Shown here: one piece after another, positions 15,489 through 18,259 of the stretch
How the letters are laid out: every line of letters starts with the position of its first letter
Position numbering within the stretch: the first letter of the stretch is position 1
Origin: Shewanellaceae bacterium UBA2521
GTDB taxonomy: Bacteria > Pseudomonadota > Gammaproteobacteria > Enterobacterales > Shewanellaceae
Direction of reading: 5' to 3'
Length of the DNA: 18,259 nt
Assembly (NCBI GenBank): GCA_002341165.1
Contig: DDNL01000095.1
Location: 1-18,259, forward strand
Translations under genes and position numbers: made by a program
The notes under the pieces: model-generated
Seen by the model: the letters and a program-made list of their open reading frames with translations, nothing else
Told to the model about the DNA's origin: nothing
Database searches by the model: none

Positions 15489-15940
15489 AACTCAATTTCC
15501 GTAACATAAAAAAGAAAACTTATTATTATTATTATTACGCTTTCTTTTTAACTCCTGTTAAGTCTCTTAGACCAACAGATTTATTTTTAAAATATATACT
15601 TTAGAGCTACTTTGTTTGAGTAGTCGTTTAGTCGTTGAAAACTTTTCTAAAAATTTATTCTTGTTTGCCTTCAACACCGCTATTTTTGATGAGTTGAGTA
15701 AAATAAAAAAGTATCGAATTAAGTAACCTATAAGAAAAAAGTATAAAAAAGTGATAAAAACTTTATATAACTATTTTTTTTATAATGTTTTTTTTTATTT
15801 TTAACAAAAATCAGGTAAAAAAATATCATATTTCATTTTTTTTATTTTTACTTTTTATTTTAAGAAGTAGATTGATTTTTTTTATGCATTGAGTATATCT
15901 TCTTCAGAAAAGATTAACTATTTCTATGCATAGCAAGGTT

Positions 15941-15949
15941 TGGTATGAT
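15941..15949 (+). promoter_or_regulatory. Probable rep promoter (extended -10)
   Basis: TGGTATGAT is an extended -10 element (TGn then TATGAT). No strong -35 is seen 16-17 bases upstream. Transcription would begin near 15957 and leave a leader of about 25 bases before the rep ATG. The A/T tracts directly upstream could serve as an UP-like element. Confidence 0.5.
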
Positions 15950-15981
15950 AATGCTTTATTACTTCTATAAGAGTTTTTTAC

Positions 15982-17994
15982 ATGAAGCTTAATCCGTCTC
16001 AAAACGCAGCGGTCCATTATGTTGCAGGTCCCTGTCTCGTCTTAGCAGGCGCTGGTAGCGGCAAAACTCGTGTGATTACTCAAAAAATTGCTTATTTAGT
16101 CAAACACTGTGATTACCGCCCTTATCAGATTGCAGCACTGACCTTCACCAATAAAGCGGCTAAAGAAATGAAAGCACGTGCTATGCAAGCTTTAGGTCGT
16201 CAACAAGGTAGAGGGTTATGGGTTTCAACTTTTCATACTCTTGGCTTAGATATCATCAGAAAAGAGTACCAAAGGCTACAACTCAAACAAAACTTTTCCT
16301 TATTTGATATGCAAGACAGCTTAGCATTACTCAAAGAGCTCTGCGATCCAAAGGGGTTGGCTGATAAAGATAAAGTTCAGAATATACAGACTCAAATTTC
16401 AAGCTGGAAAAGCCAAAGAATAAAGCCCTGTGAGCTCTCAAGCACGACTCTTGACGCAGAACATAATCTTGCAGTAAGCATCTATCAAGACTATGTCAAT
16501 CATATGCGCGCTTACAACGCTTTAGATTTTGATGATCTGCTGCTTTTACCAACACAACTCCTCTATGAACATCAAGACATACGTCAAAAGTGGCAAAATA
16601 AAATACGCTACCTTTTGGTTGATGAGTATCAAGATACCAATGACATTCAGTATATGCTCATCAAATTACTGGTCGGTGAGCGCGCTCGTTTTACGGTTGT
16701 AGGCGATGATGATCAATCTATTTATTCGTGGCGTGGTGCAAGACCGGAAAATCTATCGCAACTTCAGCAGGAATATCCCACTTTACATCTTGTGAAGTTG
16801 GAACAAAATTATCGTTCGAGTGGCAACATCTTAAGGGCTGCAAATACGCTCATTGAGCACAACCCTCATTTGTTTGAGAAAAAGCTCTTTAGTGAACTTG
16901 GTTCAGGCGAGCCTCTACGTATTATAGAAGCCAAAAGTGAAGAGCATGAAGCAGAGCGTGTGGTGGCTGAAATCATTAAGCACAAGTTTATGCAACGCAC
17001 TTCTTATGGTGACTACGCTATTTTATATCGGAGTAATCATCAAGCGCGTTTATTTGAACGGGTTCTGATGACGAACCGTATACCTTATAAAATAAGTGGT
17101 GGTATGTCATTTTTTGATCGTAGTGAGGTCAAAGACATCATGGCCTATTTACGTTTGATCGCAAATCCAGATGATGATAGTGCGTTTTTACGTATTATAA
17201 ATATTCCTAAACGAGGCATAGGTCCTGCTACATTGGCTAAATTAGGCGAACTTGCAAAGCAATGGAATCTATCTTTATTTGCAACTTGCCTTGATAAGAG
17301 AGTCGTTCATGTACTCAGTGGTGTACCTTTTTACGCTCTACAAGCCTTCGCACATATGATCGTTTCGATTGAAGATGCAGCCTCTCGCGGCGAGCCTATG
17401 GATGCGCTGCAACAACTTACCCAAGAGATTCATTACGAACAATATTTATACGACACCAGCCCTACGCCTAAAGCGGCTGAAATGCGCATGAAGAATGTTT
17501 CAGAGTTATATCGTTGGCTTGCACAAATGATAGAAGGTCAACAGGATGAGCCTATGACATTAAGCCAAGCCATTCAACGTTTACTTTTACGTGACATGCT
17601 AGACCGACAAAATGATGAACAGGCCACAGAACAAGTGCAAATGATGACACTACATTCATCAAAAGGACTCGAGTTCCCTTATGTTTTTATGGTAGGAATG
17701 GAAGAAGGCCTGTTACCGCATCAAAATAGTATAGATACCGATACAATAGAGGAAGAACGGCGTCTTGCTTACGTAGGCATAACACGAGCACAACGAGAAC
17801 TTTCTTTAACCTACTGCAAACAAAGAAAACAGTTTGGCGATATGCACGACACCACACCAAGTCGATTTCTAGAAGAGCTTCCTGAACATGTTTTAATCAG
17901 GGAAGGACACAAAAAATCTCAAAATGCTACGACGATCCAACAAACGGGACAAACTCATATTGCTCACTTACGTGCCATGCTTAAGCAAAAATGA
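15982..17994 (+). CDS. rep: ATP-dependent DNA helicase Rep
   Basis: Rep is a superfamily 1A 3'-5' helicase that travels with the replisome and clears DNA-bound proteins ahead of the fork. The 670-residue protein (E. coli 673) is collinear with E. coli Rep. Helicase motifs in order: Q motif LNPSQNAAV (3-11), Walker A GAGSGKT (23-29), motif Ia LTFTNKAAKEM, motif II DEYQDT (214-219), motif III VGDDDQSIYSWRGA, motif IV LEQNYRSS, motif V MTLHSSKGLEFPYVFMVGMEEG and motif VI EEERRLAYVGITRAQ. FHTLGLDIIRKEY and the ending TGQTHIAHLRAMLKQK (compare KGQSHLANLKAMM) point to Rep rather than UvrD. The start at 15982 has a TAAGAG eight to nine bases upstream. No intrinsic terminator is obvious before the tRNA operon. 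Confidence 0.96.
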   Translation: MKLNPSQNAAVHYVAGPCLVLAGAGSGKTRVITQKIAYLVKHCDYRPYQIAALTFTNKAAKEMKARAMQALGRQQGRGLWVSTFHTLGLDIIRKEYQRLQLKQNFSLFDMQDSLALLKELCDPKGLADKDKVQNIQTQISSWKSQRIKPCELSSTTLDAEHNLAVSIYQDYVNHMRAYNALDFDDLLLLPTQLLYEHQDIRQKWQNKIRYLLVDEYQDTNDIQYMLIKLLVGERARFTVVGDDDQSIYSWRGARPENLSQLQQEYPTLHLVKLEQNYRSSGNILRAANTLIEHNPHLFEKKLFSELGSGEPLRIIEAKSEEHEAERVVAEIIKHKFMQRTSYGDYAILYRSNHQARLFERVLMTNRIPYKISGGMSFFDRSEVKDIMAYLRLIANPDDDSAFLRIINIPKRGIGPATLAKLGELAKQWNLSLFATCLDKRVVHVLSGVPFYALQAFAHMIVSIEDAASRGEPMDALQQLTQEIHYEQYLYDTSPTPKAAEMRMKNVSELYRWLAQMIEGQQDEPMTLSQAIQRLLLRDMLDRQNDEQATEQVQMMTLHSSKGLEFPYVFMVGMEEGLLPHQNSIDTDTIEEERRLAYVGITRAQRELSLTYCKQRKQFGDMHDTTPSRFLEELPEHVLIREGHKKSQNATTIQQTGQTHIAHLRAMLKQK

Positions 17995-18055
17995 ATAAAT
18001 TTACAACAAATAAGACAAAAAACAGCCAATTAAATGCTTTTTTGCAAAATAAAAC

Positions 18056-18090
18056 TAGACGAAAGGCTCACATCGTTTTATTATGTGCGC
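18056..18090 (+). promoter_or_regulatory. tRNA operon promoter with GC-rich discriminator
   Basis: TAGACG (18056-18061, four of six matches to the -35 consensus) and TATTAT (18079-18084) are separated by exactly 17 bases. They are followed by GTGCGC, a GC-rich discriminator standing out in AT-rich DNA. This is the usual layout of stable RNA promoters inhibited by ppGpp. Transcription would begin around 18091, about 30 bases before the mature tRNA-Arg. Confidence 0.6.
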
Positions 18091-18121
18091 CGTTGATGTA
18101 AAACAAGGCCTCAAAGACTGA

Positions 18122-18198
18122 GCGCCCATAGCTCAGCTGGATAGAGCGCACCCCTCCGGAGGGTGAGGCCAGAGGTTCGAATCCTCTTGGGCGCGCCA
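18122..18198 (+). tRNA. argX: tRNA-Arg (anticodon CCG)
   Basis: The full cloverleaf can be drawn. Acceptor stem GCGCCCA pairs with TGGGCGC (18188-18194). The D arm is GCTC/GAGC, and the anticodon stem CACCC/GGGTG encloses the loop CTCCGGA with anticodon CCG at 18156-18158. The T arm is AGAGG-TTCGAAT-CCTCT. The discriminator base is G, and CCA is encoded (18196-18198). Length is 77. It is very similar to E. coli argX and reads CGG codons. Confidence 0.97.
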
Positions 18199-18230
18199 TC
18201 TCTGGTTTAAAGTCAACGTTTTTATCTGTG

Positions 18231-18259
18231 GTGATTGTAGCTCAGTTGGTAGAGCCCCG
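18231..18259 (+). tRNA. hisR: tRNA-His, 5' part only (cut by window end)
   Basis: GTGATTG, TA, then the D arm GCTC-AGTTGGTA-GAGC and the start of the anticodon stem CCCG fit a tRNA. The window ends before the anticodon. The G at 18230 would be the extra -1 base found in tRNA-His. The sequence resembles E. coli hisR, which follows argX in the argX-hisR-leuT-proM operon. The amino acid identity is inferred from this resemblance and position, not from an anticodon. Confidence 0.75.

Larger units (their letters stand above)
15393..15981. other. AT-rich non-coding region between the sbmA-like gene and rep
   Basis: This is a 589-base stretch with no conserved gene. The left part holds two (TTA)n tracts (15438-15449, four units; 15520-15537, six units) and a possible Leu-rich micro-ORF. 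The second tract lies in the loop of an A/T-only stem except for one G-C pair (15509-15517 with 15541-15549), followed by no T run. CTAAGAGA near 15401 is the complement of TCTCTTAG near 15563, a long-range inverted repeat around both tracts. From about 15715 to 15895 the DNA is almost only A and T, with many runs of six to nine. The rep promoter lies at the right end. Confidence 0.6.

Noticed and set aside
18122..18198. tRNA-Arg as an attachment site of an integrated element
   Set aside because: No integrase gene, no direct repeat of the tRNA 3' end in the window, and a normal tRNA operon continues after it.

Overview
This window is chromosomal, AT-rich DNA from a gammaproteobacterium. The protein-coding genes are full-length housekeeping relatives of Escherichia coli Hsp33, UbiD, Fre, SdaC, SdaB, UbiK, SbmA and Rep. 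The right edge has tRNA-Arg(CCG) followed by the start of what looks like tRNA-His, the order seen in the E. coli argX-hisR operon. I cannot place the genus. I see no integrase, transposase, phage gene, CRISPR array or recognisable defence system.

Layout, left to right. (1) 1-3891, plus strand: the 3' end of hslO (Hsp33 redox chaperone), ubiD (ubiquinone decarboxylase), fre (flavin reductase, which can supply the reduced FMN used to make the UbiD cofactor) and an exported DUF3530-like protein. (2) 3892-4468: an AT-rich non-coding stretch holding a probable extended -10 promoter and a long leader for the next unit. (3) 4469-7275: sdaC-sdaB, a serine transporter and a serine ammonia-lyase that together import L-serine and convert it to pyruvate. 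A terminator-like hairpin lies between them and a strong intrinsic terminator follows. (4) 7292-9536: a secreted alpha/beta-hydrolase and a GNAT acetyltransferase, translationally coupled. They are separated from the next, converging unit by a hairpin that could terminate in both directions. (5) 14224-9672, minus strand: a tight operon of RND periplasmic adaptor, RND inner-membrane pump and ubiK, with ribosome binding sites touching the preceding stop codons. No outer-membrane channel gene is present, so the pump presumably borrows a TolC-type protein encoded elsewhere. (6) 14376-15392, plus strand, divergent from the pump: a short-form SbmA/BacA peptide transporter. (7) 15393-15981: very AT-rich non-coding DNA with (TTA)n repeats, a possible Leu-rich 19-codon micro-ORF and the rep promoter. 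(8) 15982-17994: rep helicase. (9) 18056 to the end: a tRNA operon with a GC-rich discriminator, typical of stringently controlled stable RNA promoters.

Three genes (ubiD, fre, ubiK) serve ubiquinone synthesis. The two divergent transport units (RND pump and SbmA) both handle foreign compounds at the inner membrane. The most unusual points are non-coding or structural: a 13-bp inverted repeat over the translation start of the DUF3530-like gene, the hairpin between sdaC and sdaB, the missing N-terminal region of SbmA, the altered nucleophile elbow of the hydrolase, and the Leu-rich micro-ORF. I did not find a convincing new multi-gene system.
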